Below, one piece after another: positions 18,131 to 25,823 of a DNA stretch of 64,000 bases. The notes under the pieces are model-generated. The model ran no database searches. It was not told where the DNA came from and saw only the letters and a list, made by a program, of their open reading frames with translations. The stretch spans positions 310,001-374,000 of the forward strand of contig CBDDOJ010000002.1 in NCBI GenBank assembly GCA_965231865.1. The letters run 5' to 3'. Position 1 is the first letter of the stretch. Every line of letters starts with the position of its first letter. Position numbers and translations under genes: made by a program. This DNA comes from WTGA01 sp965231865. GTDB lineage: Bacteria; Pseudomonadota; Gammaproteobacteria; Arenicellales; Poriferihabitantaceae.

Positions 18131-18295
18131 ATGACCGAATGTCCTGTATGCGGTGCCGACCTTGTACTGGCCGATGATACCGTACAAGGTGAACTGCTGG
18201 AGTGTGATGACTGTGGCTGCGAACTGGAAGTTGTTTCCACGGAGCCCGCAATGCTGGCTGAAGCCCCCGAGGAGGAAGAAGATTGGGGCCAGTAA
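18131..18295 (+). CDS. lysW: Amino-group carrier protein LysW, with C-terminal Gln
   Basis: Small acidic carrier that holds biosynthetic intermediates through an isopeptide bond, protecting their amino group and presenting them to LysX, LysZ, LysY and LysJ. Length is exactly the family's 54 residues. Zinc-ribbon cysteines are C4, C7, C25 and C28, and an acidic tail EEEEDWG precedes the end. GGGGGA lies six bases before the ATG. The oddity is the last residue: known LysW proteins end in Glu (EDWGE), whose gamma-carboxyl receives the substrate, but here the last codon is CAG, giving Q54. A single-base difference (CAG for GAG) would explain it if it were an error. The Glu-rich codons also contain the GGAGG that serves lysX. 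Confidence 0.9.
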   Translation: MTECPVCGADLVLADDTVQGELLECDDCGCELEVVSTEPAMLAEAPEEEEDWGQ

Positions 18296-19140
18296 AAGTC
18301 GGTTTTCTTCACTCTTTAATCCGCAAGGAAGAAAAGCTGCTGATCAGCGAGTTCAACAAGCGCCGGAATGTATCCCTTGTCATGCTGGATGACAGGCGGC
18401 TCATCTTCCACCTGGACGAGGAGACCGCCGGCGGCCTGAACGTGATCATTGAACGCAGTATCAACCACTCCCGGGCCCTGCATGCCTTGCGTCTGTACCA
18501 GAGCCTGGGCATTCCCTGTGTAAACAGTTATCAGGTCTCCCATGTCTGCGGAGACAAAATCCTGACTGCGGCGGCACTCGGGGACCACCAGATTCCGCAG
18601 CCTGAGTTGAGAATTGCGTTCACCCAGGAGTCTGCTCTTCAGGCGATTGAAAACCTGGGGTATCCCGTCGTGCTCAAGCCGGCGGTGGGGTCCTGGGGCC
18701 GGCTGTTGTCAAAAATCAATGACCGGGACGCCGCGGAAACCATTCTTGAGCACAAGACGGTTCTCGGCAGCTATCATCATTCCATCTTTTTTATACAAAA
18801 GTACATCGCCAAAAAAGGCCGGGATATCCGCGCATTCGTGGTCGATGACCAGTGCATTGCCGCCATTTACCGGCGTTCTGACCACTGGATTACCAATACC
18901 GCGCGGGGCGCCACCGCAACGAACTGTCCGGTGGACAATGACCTCGCTGAGATCTGTGTCAAAACCGCCCGGGCCGTTGGCGGCGGACTGCTGGCGGTGG
19001 ACTTGTTCGAATCCGAGGACGGCCTGCTGGTCAACGAGGTCAACTACACCATGGAATTCAGAAACAGTATTGACACAACCGGGGTCAACATCCCCGGCAG
19101 GGCGGTGGATTACATCCTCTCCCGGGCCGCCCGTGACTGA
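18283..19140 (+). CDS. lysX: LysW-amino acid ligase (LysX/ArgX, ATP-grasp)
   Basis: ATP-grasp ligase of 285 residues related to RimK that attaches the alpha-amino group of glutamate or alpha-aminoadipate to the terminal residue of LysW. Family-specific segments are WITNTARGATATNCPVD near 205 and LLVNEVNYTMEFRNSIDTTG near 250, including the metal-binding Glu/Asn in NEVN. The start is TTG at 18283, overlapping the lysW end by 13 bases and preceded at good distance by GGAGG inside lysW; no ATG lies at a suitable position. Which amino acid it accepts cannot be told from what I can read. Sure of the family, unsure of LysX versus ArgX. Confidence 0.88.
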   Translation: MGPVKVGFLHSLIRKEEKLLISEFNKRRNVSLVMLDDRRLIFHLDEETAGGLNVIIERSINHSRALHALRLYQSLGIPCVNSYQVSHVCGDKILTAAALGDHQIPQPELRIAFTQESALQAIENLGYPVVLKPAVGSWGRLLSKINDRDAAETILEHKTVLGSYHHSIFFIQKYIAKKGRDIRAFVVDDQCIAAIYRRSDHWITNTARGATATNCPVDNDLAEICVKTARAVGGGLLAVDLFESEDGLLVNEVNYTMEFRNSIDTTGVNIPGRAVDYILSRAARD

Positions 19141-19177
19141 CCGGTCGGCGGTGAAGCGCTCGCCGGGGTCTGCCGTG

Positions 19178-20218
19178 ATGCCCCCCCGAAAGCTTCGCGT
19201 GTCCATCGTCGGCGGCAGCGGGTACGGTGGAGGGGAACTCATCCGCCTCCTCCTGGACCATCCCCATGTCGACATTCACCAGGTTACCTCGGAACGGTTT
19301 TCCGGCAAACTTGTGGGCCGGGTCCACCCGAACCTGCGCAAAGCCACCTCCCTGCGGTTTTGCGGGGTTTCACACCTGTGTGAGTGTGATGTCCTGTTCC
19401 TCAGCCTTCCACATGGGCAGGCCATGAAGCGGTTCGATTATTTCAAAACCCTCGCCCCCCGAATCATCGACCTGAGCGCCGATTTCCGGCTGAATGATGC
19501 CGAAGCCTATGAAAAATGGTACGGTCATCCCCACCTCCAGCCAGCGCTTTTGAAGGAATTCGTTTACGGGATTCCCGAAATCAACCGCTCCGCAATCCGC
19601 CATGCACGGTACGTCACCGGGGCTGGGTGCAATGCCACGGCAACCCTGCTTGCCCTGGCGCCCCTTTTCAAGCGCGGCCTGGCCGACCAGGCCGTCATTG
19701 AAGTCAAGGCCGGGTCGAGCGAAGGCGGCAACCGTGCCTCCGATGCCAGCCATCATCCTGAACGAAGCGGGGCCGTGCGTTCCTACAAGCCCACCGGGCA
19801 CCGCCATGTCGCCGAAATGCTCCAGGAACTCGGCAGGGATTCCAGGATTCTGTTTTCAGCGACCTCGATTGAGATGGTAAGGGGAATTCTGGCAACCTGT
19901 CATGTTTTTCTCAACCAGCCCCTCACCGAAAAGGACGTCTGGAAAATCTATCGGGATGAGTACTCCATGGAACCCTTTGTTCGGATTGTCAAGGAAAAAA
20001 CCGGGCTGTTCCGGTATCCTGAACCCAAGCTGCTCAGCGGCACCAATTACTGCGACATCGGCTTTGAAATCGACCCGCATCATGATCGTCTGGTTGTCAT
20101 CAGTGCAATCGACAATTTAATGAAAGGTGCATCGGGTCAGGCTGTCCAGGCATTTAACATCATGCACGGTTTTGAGGAAAACACGGCTTTGGGGTTCACT
20201 GGATTACACCCGATCTGA
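19178..20218 (+). CDS. argC: N-acetyl-gamma-glutamyl-phosphate / LysW-aminoadipate semialdehyde dehydrogenase (ArgC/LysY)
   Basis: NADPH-dependent reductase that turns the carrier-bound acyl phosphate into a semialdehyde. The 346-residue product has the dinucleotide motif VSIVGGSGYGGGELIRLL at residues 8-25, the catalytic Cys151 in VTGAGCNATATLL, and the segment SSEGGNRASDASHHPERSG typical of the ArgC/LysY group. The start is ATG 19178; a GTG one codon upstream is possible. In this operon the natural substrate is probably LysW-bound rather than N-acetylated, because no acetyltransferase gene is nearby (inference). Confidence 0.9.
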   Translation: MPPRKLRVSIVGGSGYGGGELIRLLLDHPHVDIHQVTSERFSGKLVGRVHPNLRKATSLRFCGVSHLCECDVLFLSLPHGQAMKRFDYFKTLAPRIIDLSADFRLNDAEAYEKWYGHPHLQPALLKEFVYGIPEINRSAIRHARYVTGAGCNATATLLALAPLFKRGLADQAVIEVKAGSSEGGNRASDASHHPERSGAVRSYKPTGHRHVAEMLQELGRDSRILFSATSIEMVRGILATCHVFLNQPLTEKDVWKIYRDEYSMEPFVRIVKEKTGLFRYPEPKLLSGTNYCDIGFEIDPHHDRLVVISAIDNLMKGASGQAVQAFNIMHGFEENTALGFTGLHPI

Positions 20219-20234
20219 CGCCTTTATACGACCC

Positions 20235-20882
20235 ATGTGCCGGCTTCTTTTGGTTGAAAACCCGGATGGAATCAATCCGCTGCCCCATCTCGACCGCTTC
20301 AAGGCGCTCTCAAAAAACAGCCGGGAATACCAGGGGCATGGATGGGGATGCGCATGGCTTGATGACAACGACCAGTGGCGGCTCCACCACAACATCCAGC
20401 CCATTTGGGAGGACCGCCGAGCCTTTCCGCCGAGCCGGCTGTTCATGGCCCATGCCCGCAGTGCTTTCAGAAATGAAGGCATCGCCGTGGAAAACAATAT
20501 GCCCTTTTATGACGGGGAGGCGGTTTTTCTGTTTAACGGTGAATTGCGCGGTGTCCGGATCAAGGCGCAGGGCCGCATTGGTGCAGAAAAGGTATTCAAT
20601 ACCCTGAAACGGTTTGACCGGGGTGATCGCGCGGAGGCCATCTCCAAAAGTGTGGCGGTGATCCGCAAACGGACGCGTCACATCCGGGCGCTCAATTTTA
20701 TTCTCGCAAACAGGGAACAGGTTCATTACTGCTGCCATTTCAATGAAGACCCGGATTACTTTCAGCTTCATGCGTCGAGGTCCGGGAATACCCGGATCAT
20801 CTGTTCACAGCCTTACCCCGTATCCGATGGCCGCTGGCAGCCGGTGGCCAACCGCAAAATTGGGGTTTTCAACCTGAAGTAG
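20235..20882 (+). CDS. Class II glutamine amidotransferase-like Ntn hydrolase within LysW cluster
   Basis: A 215-residue stand-alone N-terminal-nucleophile domain beginning Met-Cys (MCRLLLVENP), so Met removal would expose Cys1, the nucleophile of class II amidotransferases. Other family hallmarks in order are GHGWGCAWL (34-42), FMAHARSAF (70-78), ENNMPF (86-91) and the FNGEL oxyanion segment (100-104). The closest known type is the YafJ/EgtC group; EgtC cleaves a gamma-glutamyl amide in ergothioneine synthesis. No synthetase domain is attached, so hydrolysis of a Gln side chain or gamma-glutamyl amide is more likely than ammonia transfer. It lies between argC and lysZ (16- and 7-base gaps), so a role on LysW is likely by context but unproven. 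Confidence 0.78.
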   Translation: MCRLLLVENPDGINPLPHLDRFKALSKNSREYQGHGWGCAWLDDNDQWRLHHNIQPIWEDRRAFPPSRLFMAHARSAFRNEGIAVENNMPFYDGEAVFLFNGELRGVRIKAQGRIGAEKVFNTLKRFDRGDRAEAISKSVAVIRKRTRHIRALNFILANREQVHYCCHFNEDPDYFQLHASRSGNTRIICSQPYPVSDGRWQPVANRKIGVFNLK

Positions 20883-20889
20883 GTTTCCA

Positions 20890-21681
20890 ATGGTCATCGT
20901 AAAAATTGGTGGGGGAGCAGGCATTTGCCTCGAGGCGATTGTCCGGGACCTGGCTCAACGGGACGAACCCTTTGTGATCGTCCATGGTGCCAATGCATTG
21001 CGTGACCAGGTCGCCTCGAAAATGGGTTTTACCAAGGAGGTCATTACTTCCGTTTCCGGGTACAGCAGTGTTTTTTCTGATAAAAATGCCGTGGATGCAA
21101 TTTTAATGGCCTACAGTGGGTTGCGAAACAAGCGCCTGGTGGAACTGTGCCTCCTTCACAACATCAATGCCGTGGGGCTTACGGGCCTGGATGGCCGTCT
21201 TGTGCAGGGCCAACGCAATCGGGGAATCCGGGTGATGGAAAACGGCAAAAAAATGTTGAAGCGGGATTTTTCGGGAAAACCGCGATCCATCAACACCGAT
21301 CTTCTGGACCTGCTGATTTCCCGGGGATACACCCCCGTGATCACCATTCCGATCTGTGACGAAAACGGCTTTGCCATCAATTCCGAGAATGACGACATCG
21401 TCTGTGAACTTCAACAGGCCCTGAATGCCGGGACCGTTATCCAGCTGATTGAGGCGAAGGGCCTGCTGGCAGACATCAACGATCCGGATTCCCTGATCCC
21501 CGGTCTGAGCCATTCGGACCTCGCCCGGATGGAACACAATGCAGCGGGGAGGATAAAAAGGAAACTCCATGCCCTGAACAAGCTGGTGCAAAACGGCGTC
21601 CGGCGCGTGATCATTTGCGATGGCCGAATCAAGAACCCGGTCAGCAACGGGCTCGCAGGCGGGGGAACACAGGTCGAATGA
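20890..21681 (+). CDS. lysZ: LysW-aminoadipate/glutamate kinase (LysZ)
   Basis: Amino acid kinase family enzyme (263 residues) that phosphorylates the side-chain carboxylate of the LysW-bound substrate. It starts MVIVKIGGGAGICLEAI, and shows the LysZ-type segment YSGLRNKRLVELCLLHNINAVGLTGLDGRL near 77-105 and GRIKRKLHALNKLVQNGVRRVIICDGR near the end, closely following Thermus LysZ rather than acetylglutamate kinase ArgB. The stop overlaps the lysJ start by four bases (ATGA). Assignment to the LysW-type subfamily is strong; the choice of glutamate versus aminoadipate is open. Confidence 0.9.
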   Translation: MVIVKIGGGAGICLEAIVRDLAQRDEPFVIVHGANALRDQVASKMGFTKEVITSVSGYSSVFSDKNAVDAILMAYSGLRNKRLVELCLLHNINAVGLTGLDGRLVQGQRNRGIRVMENGKKMLKRDFSGKPRSINTDLLDLLISRGYTPVITIPICDENGFAINSENDDIVCELQQALNAGTVIQLIEAKGLLADINDPDSLIPGLSHSDLARMEHNAAGRIKRKLHALNKLVQNGVRRVIICDGRIKNPVSNGLAGGGTQVE

Positions 21682-22865
21682 CTTCGCCTTCCGACCACTC
21701 CAGGCTAGAAGACCGCTTCGGGTTTGAGGTCTACCCGAAGCGAAATGTATCCATTGCAGCGGGGCGGGGCGCTTTGCTCTGGGATGCCGCTGGCCATGAA
21801 TACATTGATTGTGCCGCCGGCGTCGGCGTGGCCAGTGTCGGGCATGGAAACCAGGCGGTCGCCGATGCCATCGCCCTGCAGTCCGAAAAACTCATCACCT
21901 GCCCGGGAATCTTTTACAACGACCTTCGCGGGCAATTGATGGCGAAGCTGGTTTCCCTCTCTCCCCGGGGCCTGAATCGCGTATTTCTGTGTAACTCCGG
22001 AACCGAGGCCATGGAAGCCGCCTTGAAATTTGCGCGACTCACCACCGGAAAACACGGTTTTGTCAGCGCCATGCGAGGGTTCCATGGCCGGACACTGGGG
22101 GCGCTGAGCGCCACCTTCCGGTTGCGGGACGAATTTGAACCCCTGGTCCCGGGACATCGATTCGTTCCCTTTAACAACCTGAAGAAAATCGAGGAGGCCG
22201 CGGACCGGGATACCGCTGCGGTGGTGCTGGAAATCGTACAGGGTGAAGGTGGCGTACGCCCTGCTGAAATTCCTTATCTCAAACAGGTCCGCCGATTTTG
22301 CAGGGACCACGCTATATTGCTGATCATTGACGAAGTCCAGACCGGATTTGCCCGAACCGGGAAAATGTTCGCGTGCGAGCATGCCGGGATTTCTCCAGAT
22401 ATGATGACCCTGGCCAAGGCGATTGCGGGCGGGGTTCCCATGGGCGCGGTCCTGTGTGCGGACCACATTGGCCCTGCAGCGGGAAAACACGGTTCAACCT
22501 TTGGCGGAAATCCGCTGGCCTGTGCCGCGGCGCTGGCAACCATTCAGTATATCGAAACCCACGACCTGGCCGGGGAATCCAGAAGAAAGGGTCAGCTTTT
22601 CCGGGATATCCTGGCGCAGCAGCCCCTGCCGGCTCCGGTCCGGGAAATCCGCCAGATGGGCCTCATGATCGGGATTGAACTTAAATCAAAAGCCAAGCCC
22701 ATCATTGAAGCCCTGGTCGCGAAACGGGTCCTGGTGCTCCCGGCCGGCCCCACGGTGGTCCGATTGCTACCGCCCCTGGTGATCACCGACGAACAAATCA
22801 AAAAAGCCGCAGGGATCATCCGGGAAACGATTGAAGAATCCGGCCCCACCCATGGGGGACCGTAA
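21678..22865 (+). CDS. lysJ: LysW-semialdehyde aminotransferase (LysJ / ArgD family)
   Basis: Class III PLP aminotransferase, 395 residues, converting a LysW-bound semialdehyde to the amine with glutamate as donor. Visible are the PLP-phosphate-binding CNSGTEAMEAALKFAR (105-120), LLIIDEVQTGFARTG (214-228) and the Schiff-base Lys247 in TLAKAIAGGVPMGAV. Acetylornithine and LysW-type aminotransferases are not separable by eye; operon context favours LysJ. The frame is open to 21615, but ATG 21678 overlaps the lysZ stop and is preferred. It is the last gene of the operon; no LysK peptidase follows. Confidence 0.88.
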   Translation: MTSPSDHSRLEDRFGFEVYPKRNVSIAAGRGALLWDAAGHEYIDCAAGVGVASVGHGNQAVADAIALQSEKLITCPGIFYNDLRGQLMAKLVSLSPRGLNRVFLCNSGTEAMEAALKFARLTTGKHGFVSAMRGFHGRTLGALSATFRLRDEFEPLVPGHRFVPFNNLKKIEEAADRDTAAVVLEIVQGEGGVRPAEIPYLKQVRRFCRDHAILLIIDEVQTGFARTGKMFACEHAGISPDMMTLAKAIAGGVPMGAVLCADHIGPAAGKHGSTFGGNPLACAAALATIQYIETHDLAGESRRKGQLFRDILAQQPLPAPVREIRQMGLMIGIELKSKAKPIIEALVAKRVLVLPAGPTVVRLLPPLVITDEQIKKAAGIIRETIEESGPTHGGP

Positions 22866-22940
22866 GCGGTTTCTGCTTCGGTCCTTCTTTCGCTCCACCG
22901 CTTTGGTCGACCTCGGCGGACGGTCTTTTCCGGAGATATT

Positions 22941-25451
22941 CTACGACCGAAGCACCTTGTTCTGCGGGTCGTAGGGCGATTCTGCAATGACCGTGGCGTC
23001 GTGCAGCCGGCCCAGAATCTCGATCTGGAGCCCGGTACCCACCCCGGCCCATGCCGGGGAAACCAGGCCCAGGGCCAGGGACTTTTCCACCCGGAACCCA
23101 TAGCCCCCGGAGGTCGCCCTGCCAACCAGTTTTCCATCCTTGTATATGGCTTCGGACCCCCGCGCATCGGCATCCACCACGTCATGGACCTCCAGGGTAA
23201 CGAACGCGTTTTCAAACCCCCGGTCCCGCCAATCGATCAGGGCCTGCTTGCCAATAAAGTCTTCTTCCTTGTCCAGGCGGATAAACCGGTCCAGCCCGGA
23301 TTCGTATGCACTGTACTCGATGGACATTTCCCTGGGAATCAGTCGGTATGATTTTTCCAGCCTCAGGCTATCCATGGCACGGATACCAAACGGCCGAATC
23401 CCGAATTCTTCTCCCGCCTCCATGACCGCATCAAAAATATAGTTCTGCATTTCAATGGGGTGATGCAACTCGTAACCGAGTTCACCGACATAATTCACTC
23501 TCAACGCCCAGGCGCTGGCCGCATTCACGTTGATGGGTTGCCCCGTCAGCCATTTGAACTTCTCATCCGACAGGTCCGTGTCCGTGATCTTTTGCAGCAC
23601 CGCCCGGGACTTGGGTCCCGCCAGCACCAGCACCCCCCACCCCGTGGTGACATTATTTAAATAAACCGTTCCGTCCCGGGGGCAGTTCTTGAACAGGTAG
23701 TCCCAGTCGTGGCGTTCCATCGCTCCGGCGGAAACCAGGTAATAGCGGTAGTATCCGGTCTTGAATATCGTAAATTCAGAGCGTACGCCTCCCCGCAGGG
23801 TCAGCATGTGACACAACCCAATCCGGCCCATGCCCTTGGGAATGCGATTGCATACCAGTGATTCAAGCCAGGCCCCTGCGCCTGGGCCGCTCACCATGAA
23901 TTTCGAGAAAGCGGACATGTCCAGAAGGCCCACTTTCTCCTGCACATGCCTGCACTCCTGGCCGACAAACGGGAAATAGTTGGACCGCCGGAAAGAGTAT
24001 TTTTCCACGATGCGCCCATCTTCCAGTGGCGGCGAATGATTGTGGCCCAACAGCACATCGCCACTGCCTGTTTCCTCTTTCGGTAGCTCATACTCTTTCG
24101 GAACAAACCAATTGGGCCGTTCCCAGCCATAGATATGCCCAAACACGGCCCCCAGGGCTTTCATCCGGTCATAGCAGGGAGCCGTTTTAAGCGGGGTTGC
24201 CGTGGCTCTTTCCTCGTCCGGGAAATGGTTGGTAAAAACGTTTCGATACGCTTCCTCGTTTTTTTCCTTCAGATAGCCCCGGGAGGCATACGAACCAAAT
24301 CGTCGCGGGTCGACCCCCATCATATCCACCGTCGGCTCCCCGTCCACAATCCATTCCGCAAGCTGCCAGCCAGCCCCCCCTGCGGCGGTGATTCCAAAAC
24401 TGTGTCCTTCATTCAGCCAGAAGTTCTTCAGTCCCGGCGCCGGGCCGACGATGGGATTTCCGTCCGGGGTATACGCAATCGCCCCGTTATAAACCTGCTT
24501 CACCCCGCTTTCCCCAAAGGCGGGGACGCGGTTGATACAGGCTTCGATATGCGGCTCCAGCCTGTCCAGGTCTTCCTGAAACAATTCATTCTCGCAATCT
24601 TCAGACGGGCCGTCCACATAACAGCACGGTGCCCCGCTCTCGTAGGGCCCGAGCAGCAGTCCGCCTGCCTCTTCCCGGAGATAATACCCGGCATCCGATT
24701 CCCGCAATACGCCCTGCTCCGGCAGGCCTTTTTCTTTTCGGGCAAGAATCTCGGGATGGGCCTCGGTGACGATATACTGGTGCTGCACCGGAATGACCGG
24801 GATGTTAAGGCCCACCATTTCACCGGTTTTACGGGCAAAATTGCCGGTACAGGAAACAATGTGATCACAGCAGATGTCCCCTTTATTTGTTTTTACCAAC
24901 CAGCCTTCTCCCCGTTTCAGGATGCCGACGACGCAGGTATGCCGATAAATCTCCGCCCCATGGTTCCTTGCCCCCCTTGCCAGGGCGGTGGTCAGGTCAT
25001 TGGGCTGTATATACCCGTCTTCCGGGTGCTGAATGGCGCCCACCAGGCCTTCAATGTTACACATCGGCCAGGCTTCCTTTACCTGCTTCGGGGTCAAAAA
25101 CCGGATTTTCACCCCCACCGTTTTACCGACTCCCGCATAATATCGATATTCATCCATTCTGTCCTCTGTGCAAGCCAGCCGGATGTTGCTGACCTGCCTG
25201 AACCCTACGGACAACCCGGTTTCCTTTTCCAGTTCCTGGTAGAACCTCACCGAATACTGGTGCAGCTTGCCCACGGAATAGCTCATGTTAAAGAGCGGCA
25301 ACAGGCCTGCCGCATGCCAGGTTGAACCGGATGTCAGTTCCTTTCGTTCCAGCAGGACCGAGTCCTTCCAGCCCTTGCGGGCGAGGTGGTAAAGCGTGCT
25401 GACGCCGACTACTCCGCCACCGATTACAACCACTTTTGCCTCTGATTTCAT
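22941..25451 (-). CDS. FAD-dependent demethylating dehydrogenase with GcvT domain (dimethylglycine/sarcosine dehydrogenase type)
   Basis: Two-domain protein of 836 residues. The N-terminal D-amino-acid-oxidase-like half has the FAD motif VVVIGGGVVGVSTLYHLA near residue 6 and the segment SGSTWHAAGLL near 44, where the His corresponds to the one covalently bound to FAD in dimethylglycine dehydrogenase. The C-terminal half (about 430-830) resembles aminomethyltransferase GcvT and would take the methyl group onto tetrahydrofolate. Such enzymes act in glycine betaine, dimethylglycine or sarcosine catabolism; the substrate is not fixed by sequence. The start at 25451 (MKSEAKVVVIGGG) is preferred over 25505. 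It converges on the lysW operon with a 75-bp gap. Confidence 0.85.
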   Translation of the reverse strand: MKSEAKVVVIGGGVVGVSTLYHLARKGWKDSVLLERKELTSGSTWHAAGLLPLFNMSYSVGKLHQYSVRFYQELEKETGLSVGFRQVSNIRLACTEDRMDEYRYYAGVGKTVGVKIRFLTPKQVKEAWPMCNIEGLVGAIQHPEDGYIQPNDLTTALARGARNHGAEIYRHTCVVGILKRGEGWLVKTNKGDICCDHIVSCTGNFARKTGEMVGLNIPVIPVQHQYIVTEAHPEILARKEKGLPEQGVLRESDAGYYLREEAGGLLLGPYESGAPCCYVDGPSEDCENELFQEDLDRLEPHIEACINRVPAFGESGVKQVYNGAIAYTPDGNPIVGPAPGLKNFWLNEGHSFGITAAGGAGWQLAEWIVDGEPTVDMMGVDPRRFGSYASRGYLKEKNEEAYRNVFTNHFPDEERATATPLKTAPCYDRMKALGAVFGHIYGWERPNWFVPKEYELPKEETGSGDVLLGHNHSPPLEDGRIVEKYSFRRSNYFPFVGQECRHVQEKVGLLDMSAFSKFMVSGPGAGAWLESLVCNRIPKGMGRIGLCHMLTLRGGVRSEFTIFKTGYYRYYLVSAGAMERHDWDYLFKNCPRDGTVYLNNVTTGWGVLVLAGPKSRAVLQKITDTDLSDEKFKWLTGQPINVNAASAWALRVNYVGELGYELHHPIEMQNYIFDAVMEAGEEFGIRPFGIRAMDSLRLEKSYRLIPREMSIEYSAYESGLDRFIRLDKEEDFIGKQALIDWRDRGFENAFVTLEVHDVVDADARGSEAIYKDGKLVGRATSGGYGFRVEKSLALGLVSPAWAGVGTGLQIEILGRLHDATVIAESPYDPQNKVLRS

Positions 25452-25823
25452 AGATTGGTACCTTTTGACAATTCGTTGAGTTATGACTTTATGCTTACAT
25501 GTCACTTATAATTCGTGCAACAAGCCCTTATCGAGACATGGATTTATGTCAATATCGATTATTCCGAATCTCAAGTCGACAAATCCCGTGGACGTGAGAC
25601 AAACCGGTTTTGATGAAAAAATTTTCAGCACAAAGTGGAAAATTTATGTTTTTCAGATTAGACTAGAACTATATCAAATCGGAAGTCGAAAAGTATTGAT
25701 TTAAAGTTTCCGCCTGTTTTTCTTTATACATCAATAGCTTGCGACTCTGTCATAAATTGTGCCCGGGTGATCGCCTGTGCCTGGGGGCAACCATGTAGAA
25801 CTTTCACCGATAGTGGTTAAACT
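25452..25823. other. AT-rich intergenic region upstream of dnaA
   Basis: A 372-bp gap that is clearly more AT-rich than its neighbours, especially 25600-25740 (runs such as GAAAAAATTTT and TTTATGTTTTTC). It must contain the dnaA promoter and that of the divergent demethylase gene. I find no perfect TTATNCACA DnaA box; TTATACATC near 25723 is the nearest. It could be part of a bipartite origin or its unwinding region, but the better box cluster is downstream of dnaA. No gene is supported here. Confidence 0.5.

Noticed and set aside
25483..25704. 73-codon frame in the AT-rich gap upstream of dnaA
   Set aside because: No Shine-Dalgarno and no recognisable sequence; the region is better explained as promoter/origin-flanking DNA.
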